Source: Bacteroidales bacterium
Lineage (GTDB): Bacteria > Bacteroidota > Bacteroidia > Bacteroidales > UBA932
Length of the DNA stretch: 64,000 bases
Reading direction: 5' to 3'
NCBI GenBank assembly: GCA_017446775.1
Contig: JAFSQE010000033.1
Location: 1 to 64,000, forward strand
The translations under genes were made by a program, and so were the position numbers. Of the stretch, positions 49,466 through 57,364 are shown in pieces. Position 1 is the stretch's first letter. Every line of letters starts with the position of its first letter. The notes beneath the pieces were generated by a model, which did not search any database, was not told the DNA's origin, and saw nothing but the letters and a program-made list of their open reading frames with translations.

Positions 49466-50368
49466 ATGGAAAAACACTATTATCATATTTTTGCCGATGG
49501 GGCACAGGTTCGCAATTTTATAGTTTGTGATGCTGATTACTACGCAGTGTTCAATCTGATAGGGGTAGCGGCGGCTAATTCTGATGTGGCTGTACTGTCA
49601 TTTTCAATAGAGGATACTCACCCACATCTTTTGATCTACGGTGCACGGAGGGAAAGCATAGCTTTCAAATCATTGTTTGAAACGATATACAGACACTATA
49701 TTGCAGCTACTCGCCGGGGTGGCATGTCCATGGTCTTTTACTGTGATATGTGCCAAATAGATGATGTATCATACCTGAGAAATGTAGGGACCTACACCAT
49801 TGTTCAACCGACAAAGGACGGAAAGCGTGTGATGCCATATGATTATTTCTGGGGGACAGGATCCATGTATTTCAGGGGAGAAAGATATACTCCCCTATGG
49901 TACTATGACAAAAATGGAGTCATGTGCAAGCCGCGGTGTTTTGACTCGCTTACGGTACGTGAACAGCGTACGATACTTCATACCCGTCAACTAAAGATAC
50001 CGGGAGACTGGGTCGTGTGCAATGGTCTGATCCTGCCAGAGAACTATATCGATGTTGGCCATTATGAACAAATATATCGTACTCACAATTGCTTTCGTGT
50101 TTTTATGGCCAGCCCCAGAAAAGCGGAGAGTGAGGTGATAGAAAGAATGGCAGACGTAAGGGGTGTTGCGATGGAGGATTCCGAGGCAAGAATGGTGTGC
50201 GGGGATATGTGTAAACAGCTATTTGGTACTCGAGACCCTCGTAGACTGGGTGTAAAGGAACGTTTGCGGCTTGCACGAGAACTGCGCTTGCGGTACAGTT
50301 TAACCCTTCGTCAGATATCGTCATTGGTGCGCCTTCCGGAGATAGAAGTGAGGTCGTTTGTACGATAG
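49466..50368 (+). CDS. REP-associated tyrosine transposase-like (HUH/Y1) protein
   Basis: 300 residues. DTHPHLLIYG supplies the HUH-type His pair; YLRNVGTYTIVQPTKDGKRV and PYDYFWGTGSMYF correspond to the helix and PxxYxWSSYxxY blocks of RAYT/IS200-like Y1 transposases, with candidate catalytic Tyr in YLRNVGTY. The C-terminus (~235-300, LRYSLTLRQISSLVRLPEIEV) looks like a helix-turn-helix. ATG 49466 has GGAGG seven bases upstream. It is flanked by elements A and B, as RAYT genes are by their REP sequences. Family assignment is by motif only. Confidence 0.72.
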   Translation: MEKHYYHIFADGAQVRNFIVCDADYYAVFNLIGVAAANSDVAVLSFSIEDTHPHLLIYGARRESIAFKSLFETIYRHYIAATRRGGMSMVFYCDMCQIDDVSYLRNVGTYTIVQPTKDGKRVMPYDYFWGTGSMYFRGERYTPLWYYDKNGVMCKPRCFDSLTVREQRTILHTRQLKIPGDWVVCNGLILPENYIDVGHYEQIYRTHNCFRVFMASPRKAESEVIERMADVRGVAMEDSEARMVCGDMCKQLFGTRDPRRLGVKERLRLARELRLRYSLTLRQISSLVRLPEIEVRSFVR

Positions 50369-50440
50369 TACGATATCTCCGATGCTGTTGCAGACAGAAT
50401 AATAAGGGCTTAATTATTAGGTATTCAAATAATTATTGCG

Positions 50441-50448
50441 TACCTTTG
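50441..50448 (+). promoter_or_regulatory. -7 box TACCTTTG for the candidate ncRNA
   Basis: Perfect TAnnTTTG; no reading frame starts nearby, and the predicted start site (~50452) is 30 nt before the rod-shaped fold. Confidence 0.55.
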
Positions 50449-50451
50449 AAT

Positions 50452-50671
50452 GGCCGTAAGAATAACGGCAAGACATAGAAAGCGTTTAGCTCGCGTCCTC
50501 TGCTGAATCTGGACAATTCGGAAGTGTAAAAGGATATGAGTAATCGCTCACACGGTATGTTAGATGGTAACCCCATTACATAGCTTTGTGTGAGGCAGCG
50601 GTTCATATTACTTTACACGGCAGTCCAGAGCCCAGCAGGTGATATAAGCTAGTTGGCTCACACTTTCTTTT
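50452..50671 (+). ncRNA. Candidate rod-shaped structured RNA, 6S-like
   Basis: Nested pairings share one axis: TTAGCT 50486/AGCTAG 50647, CTGCT 50500/AGCAG 50634, TCTGGAC 50508/GTCCAGA 50623, GTGTAAA 50524/TTTACAC 50612, CTCACAC 50547/GTGTGAG 50588 and TATGT 50556/ACATA 50578, separated by internal loops. This long interrupted hairpin of ~175 nt is the architecture of 6S RNA. A 5' hairpin GCCGT/ACGGC lies at 50453-50469 and a T-rich run at 50664-50671. No long reading frame fills the gap. It could instead belong to the mobile segment. Confidence 0.5.
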
Positions 50672-50714
50672 GCGACAATCCGGAGAGAGCCTGCCGGAGG
50701 AATAACCAAGAATT

Positions 50715-51428
50715 ATGAAAAGACTGCTTACCCTACTGTTTTTCCTGTTTGTGACAGTTTGTGCCTATTGTCAACAGTGGGAAGATGTGGTGTACCTGAA
50801 AAATGGGAGTATTATACATGGGAACGTTATAGAACAGGTCCCTGGAGAGTCACTCAAAATACAGACATCAGACGGAAGCGTTTTTGTCTATAAGATGGCA
50901 GAAGTGGAGAAAATCACCAAAGAACAAATTCAGAAAACTGTTTCGAAAGAAGAGGAAGCAAAGAAGACATTAAAATATGATACGTCATCTCTTAAAATAG
51001 AAACCGGGAAGGTTATCAATGATTATGGAACTGTTTTTACCAAGGGCCAGTTATATGAAATACTGGGAAAGGAATCAACAGATGCGATATATGATAACTT
51101 TAAACAACAAGAGAAACTTATTATGACATTTGTTGCAGTTGATATAGTTGGCGCGGGTTTATTTGCGATTCCTGCTTATCAGTTGATACAAGGAAAGGAA
51201 TGGAGTAGTATACGAATGATATGTATTACGAGCGGTGTCGTAATGATGTTAGGAACTCTTTTGGGGGGCGGTTATTGGTTGCAAGCAATGGATGCTAAGG
51301 CTGAATCAATCTTGAATGAATACAAGAATGGTAATACAACTCTTCGTGTGGGCCCGACAGCGCTCCCCGTTTCATCGCCTGATGGAGTAAAATATGCACC
51401 AGGGGTTACACTATGTCTTACCCTTTAA
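50715..51428 (+). CDS. Exported paralogue 1: shared N-terminal domain plus membrane segments
   Basis: 237 residues. Signal peptide, then QQWEDVVYLKNGSIIHG...ESLKIQTSDGSVFVYKM-EVEKITKEQ, a ~50-residue domain widespread in Bacteroidales exported proteins but of unknown role. Residues ~135-195 hold two hydrophobic segments (LIMTFVAVDIVGAGLFAIPA; ICITSGVVMMLGTLLGGGYW). The C-terminus TLRVGPTALP...YAPGVTLCLTL is shared with paralogue 2. AT-rich relative to flanking housekeeping genes. Confidence 0.8.
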   Translation: MKRLLTLLFFLFVTVCAYCQQWEDVVYLKNGSIIHGNVIEQVPGESLKIQTSDGSVFVYKMAEVEKITKEQIQKTVSKEEEAKKTLKYDTSSLKIETGKVINDYGTVFTKGQLYEILGKESTDAIYDNFKQQEKLIMTFVAVDIVGAGLFAIPAYQLIQGKEWSSIRMICITSGVVMMLGTLLGGGYWLQAMDAKAESILNEYKNGNTTLRVGPTALPVSSPDGVKYAPGVTLCLTL

Positions 51429-51439
51429 TATTTGAGATT

Positions 51440-52129
51440 ATGAAAAAAGTGGTATTATCCATTGTGTTCACTATCTTGACATTGTTTACAGCTATGGCTC
51501 AGCAATGGCAGGATGTTGTATATCTGAAAAACGGAAGCATTGTTAAGGGGATGATTATTGAGCAAATACCAGATGAGTCTCTCAAAATTCAGACGGCAAA
51601 CGGTAATGTCTTCGTTTGCCAAATGGTGGACGTTTTAAAGATCACTAAGGAACAAAACACCATCGCAAAAGATGCATATACTGGGATAAACGATGAGTTA
51701 GCATCATTACAATTTTCTGGGTACGAGATAGTAAATGCTGAAGGAACCGTCTTTACCAGATCACAAATGTGTGAGATATTGGGTCAAGCTAAAGCAGATG
51801 AACTGTATCGAGCAATATCAACATGGAAAATAGCAGGACCTATTTCGTTATCATCAATTACAATAGGGGCAGTCCCTTTTGGCGTTCGTTTAATGGTTCC
51901 ATCAGGTGTTAAATTCCCTGAGAGTTGGCTTGTAATCGGATTAATAGCAGAGGTGATAGGGATTAGTAGTGCCGTATTGACAATAACGTCATATAATAAG
52001 GCACATGAAATAATAGACGAATATACTTCTTCGACATTCGCAATGCGTGTGTCTCCGACAATTCTTCAGACTGTGACCCCGATTGGTGTTCAAGTGGCGC
52101 CGGGCGTTACCATAGCTTTAAACCTATAA
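51440..52129 (+). CDS. Exported paralogue 2
   Basis: 229 residues from MKKVVLSIVFTIL (an upstream in-frame codon at 51413 lies inside paralogue 1). It has the same layout as paralogue 1: signal peptide, QQWQDVVYLKNGSIVKG...SLKIQTANGNVFVCQM domain, EGTVFTRSQMCEILG helix, two hydrophobic segments and C-terminal AMRVSPTILQTVTPIGVQVAPGVTIALNL (shown in part elsewhere). A Cys replaces the usual Tyr in VFVCQM. It starts 11 bases after paralogue 1. Tandem duplication is the simplest origin. Confidence 0.8.
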   Translation: MKKVVLSIVFTILTLFTAMAQQWQDVVYLKNGSIVKGMIIEQIPDESLKIQTANGNVFVCQMVDVLKITKEQNTIAKDAYTGINDELASLQFSGYEIVNAEGTVFTRSQMCEILGQAKADELYRAISTWKIAGPISLSSITIGAVPFGVRLMVPSGVKFPESWLVIGLIAEVIGISSAVLTITSYNKAHEIIDEYTSSTFAMRVSPTILQTVTPIGVQVAPGVTIALNL

Positions 52130-52139
52130 TCAGAGAGAT

Positions 52140-53096
52140 ATGAAAAAAGTAATAATGATATTATTGTTGCAATCTCTCTTTGCGTTCAATACCATGGCAC
52201 AGCAGTGGGTGGAGGTTGTGTATCTCAAGAATGGAGGAAGGATAAGGGGTACGGTGATTGAGCAGGTGCCTAATGAGTCCCTCAAAATCCAGACTGCAGA
52301 CGGCAGTGTTTTCGTTTATAAGATGTCGGAGGTAGAAAAGATTACCAAGGAGCAGTCCCGGCCGATGCGGAAATATCAGCCGGTGAATAATAGCGGAGTT
52401 ACAAATCAGAGGCAAAATCGTAGTTCAGCAGCTGAATTCCAAGAACCGTATCAAGGGCGGGAAAAAGAGTGGAAGGTCTCTACAAACATCGGCATTGGCA
52501 TCTCTCCGAATGAGTGGGTAGACGATATGTCCATTATGGATATTATTAATAATTCAGTCCCCTCGGAATATGCTTCACTTTTTTCATCAGGGAAGCGGCT
52601 AGGTTTGACCATGCATGGGGGACTTACGTATGAAAGGTATTTCAATCCGGACAGTCCTTGGTTCTGGAGTCTGGGGGGATTTGTCGAGATGTCAAAGTCG
52701 GGCGGTAATGTCTTTGTCTATGGGTCAAAAGTTCTTTCGTTTGACGGAACACTGTGGAATTATGCTGCTGAGGCAGGACTTGGAAAGCAAACATCTCCAA
52801 ATACAGAAGGGCTGCATTTTTATTGGAAGGCGGGTGCCAGTTTCGGGAAAGTATCCATAGGGGATATGGGTGTTCATGGATATGGAGAAGCGGCAGAAAT
52901 AGACTATTCTATGGAGGATCTGGGCTATGAAGATATGAAGGGACAAGGTGGCTTTTATGGACGGCCGTATGCAGAAATAGGTTTAGGTGGCGATTCTTTT
53001 TTTAAGATGGGAATTCGATATTCGCCGCTTATTGCAAGAGACTTTTATTTGTGGAGCCATGCGGTAACGCTGTCTATTACCTGTCCGCTGCATTAG
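52140..53096 (+). CDS. Exported paralogue 3: shared N-terminal domain fused to a beta-barrel-like domain
   Basis: 318 residues. Signal peptide (FNTMAQ), then QQWVEVVYLKNGGRIRG...SLKIQTADGSVFVYKMSEVEKITKEQ, a Gln/Asn-rich linker (~80-105), then a beta-rich domain: KVSTNIGIGIS, LTMHGGLTYERYF, FYGRPYAEIGLGG and a C-terminal strand FYLWSHAVTLSITCPLH. This suggests a small outer-membrane barrel. It starts ten bases after paralogue 2, so the three form one operon within the 12-bp-repeat-bounded segment. Confidence 0.8.
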   Translation: MKKVIMILLLQSLFAFNTMAQQWVEVVYLKNGGRIRGTVIEQVPNESLKIQTADGSVFVYKMSEVEKITKEQSRPMRKYQPVNNSGVTNQRQNRSSAAEFQEPYQGREKEWKVSTNIGIGISPNEWVDDMSIMDIINNSVPSEYASLFSSGKRLGLTMHGGLTYERYFNPDSPWFWSLGGFVEMSKSGGNVFVYGSKVLSFDGTLWNYAAEAGLGKQTSPNTEGLHFYWKAGASFGKVSIGDMGVHGYGEAAEIDYSMEDLGYEDMKGQGGFYGRPYAEIGLGGDSFFKMGIRYSPLIARDFYLWSHAVTLSITCPLH

Positions 53097-53116
53097 CTCA
53101 CCGACACCGCAGTTCT

Positions 53117-53256
53117 GCCAAATAGCTGCACGTCCGTGTGCCCGAGAAGGGTCTGGGGAGGGGGTGAGTGAGTCTGCGGGTCTGATATCGGCCATGTGAG
53201 CACGCGGACCCGACCCAGAATGCGCTCAAAGACACATCCCCGTGCAGCTGTTTGGC
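53117..53256. repeat. Element B: 140-bp repeat with 15-bp terminal inverted arms
   Basis: Arms GCCAAATAGCTGCAC and GTGCAGCTGTTTGGC pair over 15 bp with one G-T. Compared with element A, arm position 11 changes from C-G to T-A on both sides (compensatory), and position 7 from C-G to T-G. Same orientation as A. An internal stem CGGGTC/GACCCG is also visible. It lies 38 bp inside the right direct repeat. Confidence 0.65.
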
Positions 53257-53293
53257 GGAAAGCGAAGCTGATGGTGTACCCCTGGTATTACCC

Positions 53294-53764
53294 CTAATAC
53301 GCAGTTTTATCGGGTTTTTCTTTCCAGAGCTTGAACGGGCTCTGGGCTTCTGTGTGCATCATTGCCAAGAAGGGGATGCGGCGCATCGGGATGGGCTTGT
53401 CCAGCTCTTCGTAGATAAAGTCGTCTCCAAAGTCGGCATCGGCGGCATCTTTGCGGTCGGCCCCGTAGTACACTTTGCCGATGTGCGCCCAATAAATGGC
53501 ACCGAGACACATCGGACACGGTTCGCATGAACTGTAGATGGTGCACCCCTCCAGGTCAAATGTGTTCAGCTTGCGGCAGGCGGCGCGGATGGCGCTCACC
53601 TCGGCATGGGCTGTGGGGTCGTTGTCAAGGGTGACGCGGTTGGCTGTGGCGGCTACAATCTCGCCATCCTTTACAATGACGGCGCCAAAGGGGCCGCCGC
53701 CATTGCGCACGCTCTCCTCTGCGAGACGGATAGCCTCTCGCATAAACTTGGTGTGGGAATCCAT
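53294..53764 (-). CDS. guaD: Guanine deaminase (cytidine-deaminase fold)
   Basis: 156 residues. Zinc motifs NDPTAHAEVSAIR and SSCEPCPMCLGAIYWA; the latter, with the downstream DDFIYEELDKP and C-terminal SPFKLW, matches the small GuaD of Bacillus rather than the tRNA deaminase TadA. It converts guanine to xanthine. It is last in the leftward envelope operon, three bases after the nucleotidyltransferase gene. The stop codon lies in the right 12-bp repeat. Confidence 0.9.
   Translation of the reverse strand: MDSHTKFMREAIRLAEESVRNGGGPFGAVIVKDGEIVAATANRVTLDNDPTAHAEVSAIRAACRKLNTFDLEGCTIYSSCEPCPMCLGAIYWAHIGKVYYGADRKDAADADFGDDFIYEELDKPIPMRRIPFLAMMHTEAQSPFKLWKEKPDKTAY
53295..53306. repeat. Right 12-bp direct repeat TAATACGCAGTT
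   Basis: Identical to 49097-49108. Its first two bases belong to the guaD stop codon (read on the minus strand). Confidence 0.7.
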
Positions 53765-53767
53765 GGT

Positions 53768-54682
53768 TTAGAATTCGCGAATCTTCTTGGGATATACGCC
53801 GGCGCTGATAAGCGCCTTTATTTTTTCTACCGTGAAGGGGCGGTCTTCTTTATAAGTCACACCAAACCACTTGGCGTCGCAGTCAAGCACCTTGACCGAT
53901 GCCAGGCCGCGGGAGATAAGCTTGTCTACAATGTAGGGGATAAAGAACTCTGCCTTGAGGTTGCCGCTTGCAAGGGCATCGTCCAAAAACTCCTTGAAGA
54001 CCTCTTCGCTGTATTCGAAATATTCGGGGGTGAAGCCCCAGAAGTTCATCGACACGGGGCAGGTGGGGTCCAGCTCAAACTCGCTTCCGCCCTCTGCATA
54101 AACCACCTTGTCGCCCTTGCGGGAGATGGCGGTGCGCTCTGTCACGGAGGTGAGCAGGGCATTGGCGTCGGTGGCGCAAACGCCGCGGGATACACTGCCA
54201 AAGTCGCTGAGGGTGTTCTCCAGGCGATATCCTATCATTGAATATTTACCCTTGGTCCCCTCGATGCTGCGGAGGTAGTCGGCCATGGTCTGGTAGCTCT
54301 CCTTGCCGTAGAAGTCATCGGCATTGATAACTGCGAAAGGCTCTTTGATTACGTCCTTTGCCATCATCACGGCGTGGTTGGTGCCCCAGGGTTTCTCGCG
54401 CCCTTCGGGAACCTTGTACCCCTGCGGCAGATAGTCCAGCTCCTGGAATACGAATTCGAACTTTACGTCGCCGCCAAACTTCTCTGCCTGGAAGTGCTCT
54501 TTGAAGGGCTCTGCAAATGAGTGGCGTATCACAAAAACTATCTTGCCGAAGCCGGCACGAATCGCGTCAAAGATAGAGTAATCGATTATCGCCTCGCCGT
54601 TGGGGCCCAGGCCGTCCATCTGCTTGAGTCCTCCGTAGCGGGAACCCATTCCGGCAGCAAGTATCAAAAGGGTAGGTTTCAT
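53768..54682 (-). CDS. Sugar-phosphate nucleotidyltransferase-like protein
   Basis: 304 residues. The N-terminal LILAAGMGSRYGGLKQMDGLGPNGEAIIDYSI is the NTP_transferase loop; INADDFYG gives the metal-binding Asp pair; WGTNHAVMMA follows. The C-terminal region is not one of the well-known RmlA or GlmU types. It may activate a sugar phosphate for envelope polysaccharide. A -7 box at 54705-54712 inside the end of lpxH gives it its own promoter. Confidence 0.87.
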   Translation of the reverse strand: MKPTLLILAAGMGSRYGGLKQMDGLGPNGEAIIDYSIFDAIRAGFGKIVFVIRHSFAEPFKEHFQAEKFGGDVKFEFVFQELDYLPQGYKVPEGREKPWGTNHAVMMAKDVIKEPFAVINADDFYGKESYQTMADYLRSIEGTKGKYSMIGYRLENTLSDFGSVSRGVCATDANALLTSVTERTAISRKGDKVVYAEGGSEFELDPTCPVSMNFWGFTPEYFEYSEEVFKEFLDDALASGNLKAEFFIPYIVDKLISRGLASVKVLDCDAKWFGVTYKEDRPFTVEKIKALISAGVYPKKIREF

Positions 54683-54696
54683 ATCTCGAATAAGTT

Positions 54697-55443
54697 TTAG
54701 TTTTCAAATGTACAATTTTTTCTGGAAACATTCCCTCCGTCAAATTCAATCCAGTCGGGGCCGCCGCTCCAGTCGTTAAGGATATACAGCTGCGCCCCGC
54801 CGCCGGTGGGCATGCAGATGTCGCGGTGGATGTGTCCGAAGATGAAATAATCGACATCTGTGGCTTTTTCAACGCTGCACGCGTAGCGGTACAGCGGGCT
54901 CTCTTTGTCGAACACGTACGGATTGACGGTGTTGCTGTGGCGGCTGGCGGCCGACCATCTGCGGGCCAGGGCATAGAGCCACCGGGCGGGTACGATACGC
55001 GCCAGCGCTATTGAGAGCCATCCTTTGAGCAGCAGCCGGGTGGCGCGGTCGCGCAGGCTGATGCGCCCCAGGCCATCGCCGTGTGCCAGGCAGAAGCGCT
55101 TCCCGGCCAGGGTTACGAAAACGGGCTGGCGGGTGACGACCGTCGCACCGGTGCGGGCGGCCAGATATCCGAAGGTCCACCAGTCGTGATTGCCCCTAAA
55201 AAAATAGACCTTGATGCCGCGCTGCACCACCTGCCGGATTGCCTCCAGCACAGAATCGAATCCTGCCGGGCATCCGCCTCCGCGTTCAAACCAAAAGTCA
55301 AAGACATCCCCCAGCAGATACAGGGCCAAGGTGTCGTCGGGCAGACCGGCAAGGAATTTCAGAAACTGCTCTTGCACATTCTCGCATCCGGCGGCGCCAA
55401 GATGCATGTCAGAAGCAAAGAAATATCGTCCGGAACCTGCCAT
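54697..55443 (-). CDS. lpxH: UDP-2,3-diacylglucosamine diphosphatase (LpxH-like)
   Basis: 248 residues from ATG 55443 (MAGSGRYFFASDMHLG). The calcineurin-like metal motifs are SDMHLG, GDVFDFW, RGNHDWW, LAHGDG and FGHIHRD. LpxH hydrolyses UDP-diacylglucosamine in lipid A synthesis. It lies seven bases after uppP. Other metallophosphatases share these motifs, but the FDFWFERGG segment and context support LpxH. Confidence 0.88.
   Translation of the reverse strand: MAGSGRYFFASDMHLGAAGCENVQEQFLKFLAGLPDDTLALYLLGDVFDFWFERGGGCPAGFDSVLEAIRQVVQRGIKVYFFRGNHDWWTFGYLAARTGATVVTRQPVFVTLAGKRFCLAHGDGLGRISLRDRATRLLLKGWLSIALARIVPARWLYALARRWSAASRHSNTVNPYVFDKESPLYRYACSVEKATDVDYFIFGHIHRDICMPTGGGAQLYILNDWSGGPDWIEFDGGNVSRKNCTFEN
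54705..54712 (-). promoter_or_regulatory. -7 box TACATTTG before the nucleotidyltransferase
   Basis: Perfect TAnnTTTG within the last codons of lpxH, 22 bases before ATG 54682. Confidence 0.5.
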
Positions 55444-55450
55444 AAGCCGG

Positions 55451-56227
55451 TTATGCAAACACGATGCAGAGGATGCCGACCACGGCGCAGTAGCCTGCAA
55501 ACCAGCCCAGGGAGGCCTTCTTTACGATGGCAATCATAGCCTTGCAGGCAAACAGACCGCTGCAGAACGCCGTAACAAAGCCCAGCAGCAGCGGCAGTGC
55601 CCCTACGCTGGAGGCAGCAAAGCCGCCGCCGACCAGATCGAGAAACGCTTCGCCCAGTATCGGCACCAATACCATCAGGAAAGAGAACCTGGCGATTTCG
55701 CTGCGCTTTACGCCGCAAATCAGGCCGGTGGCGATTGTGGAACCGCTCCGCGACAGGCCTGGAATCACTGCAATGGCCTGTGCAAGGCCTATTACCAGCG
55801 CCCTCCACCAGTTGATCTCTTTCTGGTCAGGTTTGTAGATCTGGCTGAAAGCCAGCAGCAGCGCCGTAACGCAAAGGGCGCAGCCTACCACCGTCAGCCC
55901 GCTGCCAAACAAGGCCTCGACCTGGTCTTTGAAGAAGACCCCGACGATGAACACCGGAATCATCGACAATATCAGCAGCAGGATATATTTTGTCTGCTCG
56001 TTAAGCCTGAATCTGAAAAGGCCCTGGAGCAGGGCTACGATATCTTTCCAGAAAACGACTATCACGCTGAGTACGGTGGCGGCGTGAACCACGATCTCAA
56101 AGGCAATGTCGCCGGTCTCGATGCCGAACAGCGCCTTGGCAATTGCCAGATGGCCGCTGCTGCTTACCGGCAGGAATTCCGTAAGGCCCTGTACCAGCCC
56201 CAGAACAATCGCTTCAAACCAACTCAT
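55451..56227 (-). CDS. uppP: Undecaprenyl-diphosphatase
   Basis: 258 residues, about eight transmembrane helices. Catalytic motifs LTEFLPVSSSGHL (Glu-rich loop) and PGLSRSGSTI match UppP/BacA. It recycles the undecaprenyl carrier lipid for peptidoglycan and surface glycans, and its loss raises bacitracin sensitivity in other bacteria. It lies three bases after the DUF3098 gene. Confidence 0.96.
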   Translation of the reverse strand: MSWFEAIVLGLVQGLTEFLPVSSSGHLAIAKALFGIETGDIAFEIVVHAATVLSVIVVFWKDIVALLQGLFRFRLNEQTKYILLLILSMIPVFIVGVFFKDQVEALFGSGLTVVGCALCVTALLLAFSQIYKPDQKEINWWRALVIGLAQAIAVIPGLSRSGSTIATGLICGVKRSEIARFSFLMVLVPILGEAFLDLVGGGFAASSVGALPLLLGFVTAFCSGLFACKAMIAIVKKASLGWFAGYCAVVGILCIVFA

Positions 56228-56230
56228 GTG

Positions 56231-56461
56231 CTATTCTCCCTTGTCTTTGGGCGTTTTCATAATGCCGATTATCACTATGGCGATGCCAAGCAGGATCACT
56301 ATCGGCGCCACTATCAGCTTGCGGGCATCAAACATGCTCTCGTTGAACACGTTGGGGTCGGAGCTGCCGCCGCCGGTCATAAGTATGAAGCCGGCAATCA
56401 TCAGGATAAGCCCGATAAGCATGTTTCTCACCCCTTTGGGGGATACGGAAAAGTTGCTCAT
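56231..56461 (-). CDS. DUF3098 two-helix membrane protein
   Basis: 76 residues, two hydrophobic helices (NMLIGLILMIAGFILMTGG; LIVAPIVILLGIAIVIIGIM). The order ftsX-DUF3098-uppP recurs in Bacteroidetes, which together with the pattern supports the assignment. The function is unknown; an accessory role in cell division or carrier-lipid recycling is inference. Gaps are four bases from ftsX and three to uppP. Confidence 0.87.
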   Translation of the reverse strand: MSNFSVSPKGVRNMLIGLILMIAGFILMTGGGSSDPNVFNESMFDARKLIVAPIVILLGIAIVIIGIMKTPKDKGE

Positions 56462-56465
56462 TGCG

Positions 56466-57344
56466 TTACAGGTATAGATCGTCTTTAGAAATGTCAGAGA
56501 GTTTGTTCACCATATACGCGGCGGTGCAGGTGCATATAAGTATGCCCGCCACAAAAACGATGGCAAAGATAGGGATAATAAGCTCTTTGTTGAACAAGCC
56601 AAACATATCTCCGGTGTGCTTCCAGACATACTGAAGAGCCAGGGCGAAGGCGAAGTCGGCGACCAGTGCCGATACGGCCCCCTGCCAGAAGGCCTGTCTG
56701 AGGAACGGTCTGCGGATAAAGCTGCGCTTTGCCCCCACCAGCCGCATGGTGTGGATGGTGAACCGCTTTGAATAGATGTTCAGGCGCACCGTGTTTGCGA
56801 TAAGCGCAACGGATATAACCAGCAGGATGGTGATTATTACAGCCACGAAAAGCGCGATGCGGTTAAGGTTGCTGTTCATTGTCTCTACCAGGGACTCCTG
56901 GCAGTTGACTTCCCGCACCAGCGGCATATCCTCCAGCAGACTTTTTACCACCTGCAGCGAATCTTTTGAGAAATAGTCGCCCACAAGGCTTACATCTATC
57001 GATATCGGAATCGGGCTGGTAGAGAAAACATCCAGGAAATCTTTTCCCAGCAACTCTTCCATCTCTTTCTGCCCCTGCTCGCGGGAGATGTAGGTGGCCT
57101 GTTTCACGAACGGATACTCCTCTATCTCGAACATCAGGTTTTTGGCCTGCCCCTCGTTGGCGCTGCCGTCCAGAATCACGGAGACCACCGCATTCTCCTT
57201 GAAATAATCGGATATGCTCTTGGTGTTTATCCAGATAAAGCAGGCTGTCGCCACCAGAAACAGCACCAGGCTGATGCTGACTACCGACGTAAGATAAGAC
57301 CGGAGGATCCGGCGTGCCACTATCTTACTGTTGTCATTTTTCAT
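56466..57344 (-). CDS. ftsX: Cell division permease-like protein FtsX
   Basis: 292 residues: one N-terminal transmembrane helix, a ~130-residue periplasmic domain (VVSVILDGSANEGQAKNLMFEIE..., FVKQATYISREQGQKEM) and three C-terminal helices of the FtsX/MacB type. With FtsE it controls peptidoglycan hydrolases through partners such as EnvC, and an EnvC-like protein is encoded at 24323. ftsE itself is not in the window. First gene of the leftward envelope operon. Confidence 0.93.
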   Translation of the reverse strand: MKNDNSKIVARRILRSYLTSVVSISLVLFLVATACFIWINTKSISDYFKENAVVSVILDGSANEGQAKNLMFEIEEYPFVKQATYISREQGQKEMEELLGKDFLDVFSTSPIPISIDVSLVGDYFSKDSLQVVKSLLEDMPLVREVNCQESLVETMNSNLNRIALFVAVIITILLVISVALIANTVRLNIYSKRFTIHTMRLVGAKRSFIRRPFLRQAFWQGAVSALVADFAFALALQYVWKHTGDMFGLFNKELIIPIFAIVFVAGILICTCTAAYMVNKLSDISKDDLYL

Positions 57345-57364
57345 TGATTCCCTGTATGATGGCT

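Noticed and set aside
49097-53306. Retron, group II intron or classical insertion sequence
   Set aside because: No reverse transcriptase and no DDE transposase; terminal inverted repeats belong to elements A and B individually and not to the whole segment.
53294-53764. tRNA adenosine deaminase TadA
   Set aside because: The PCPMCLGAIYWA motif and C-terminal extension resemble GuaD more closely.
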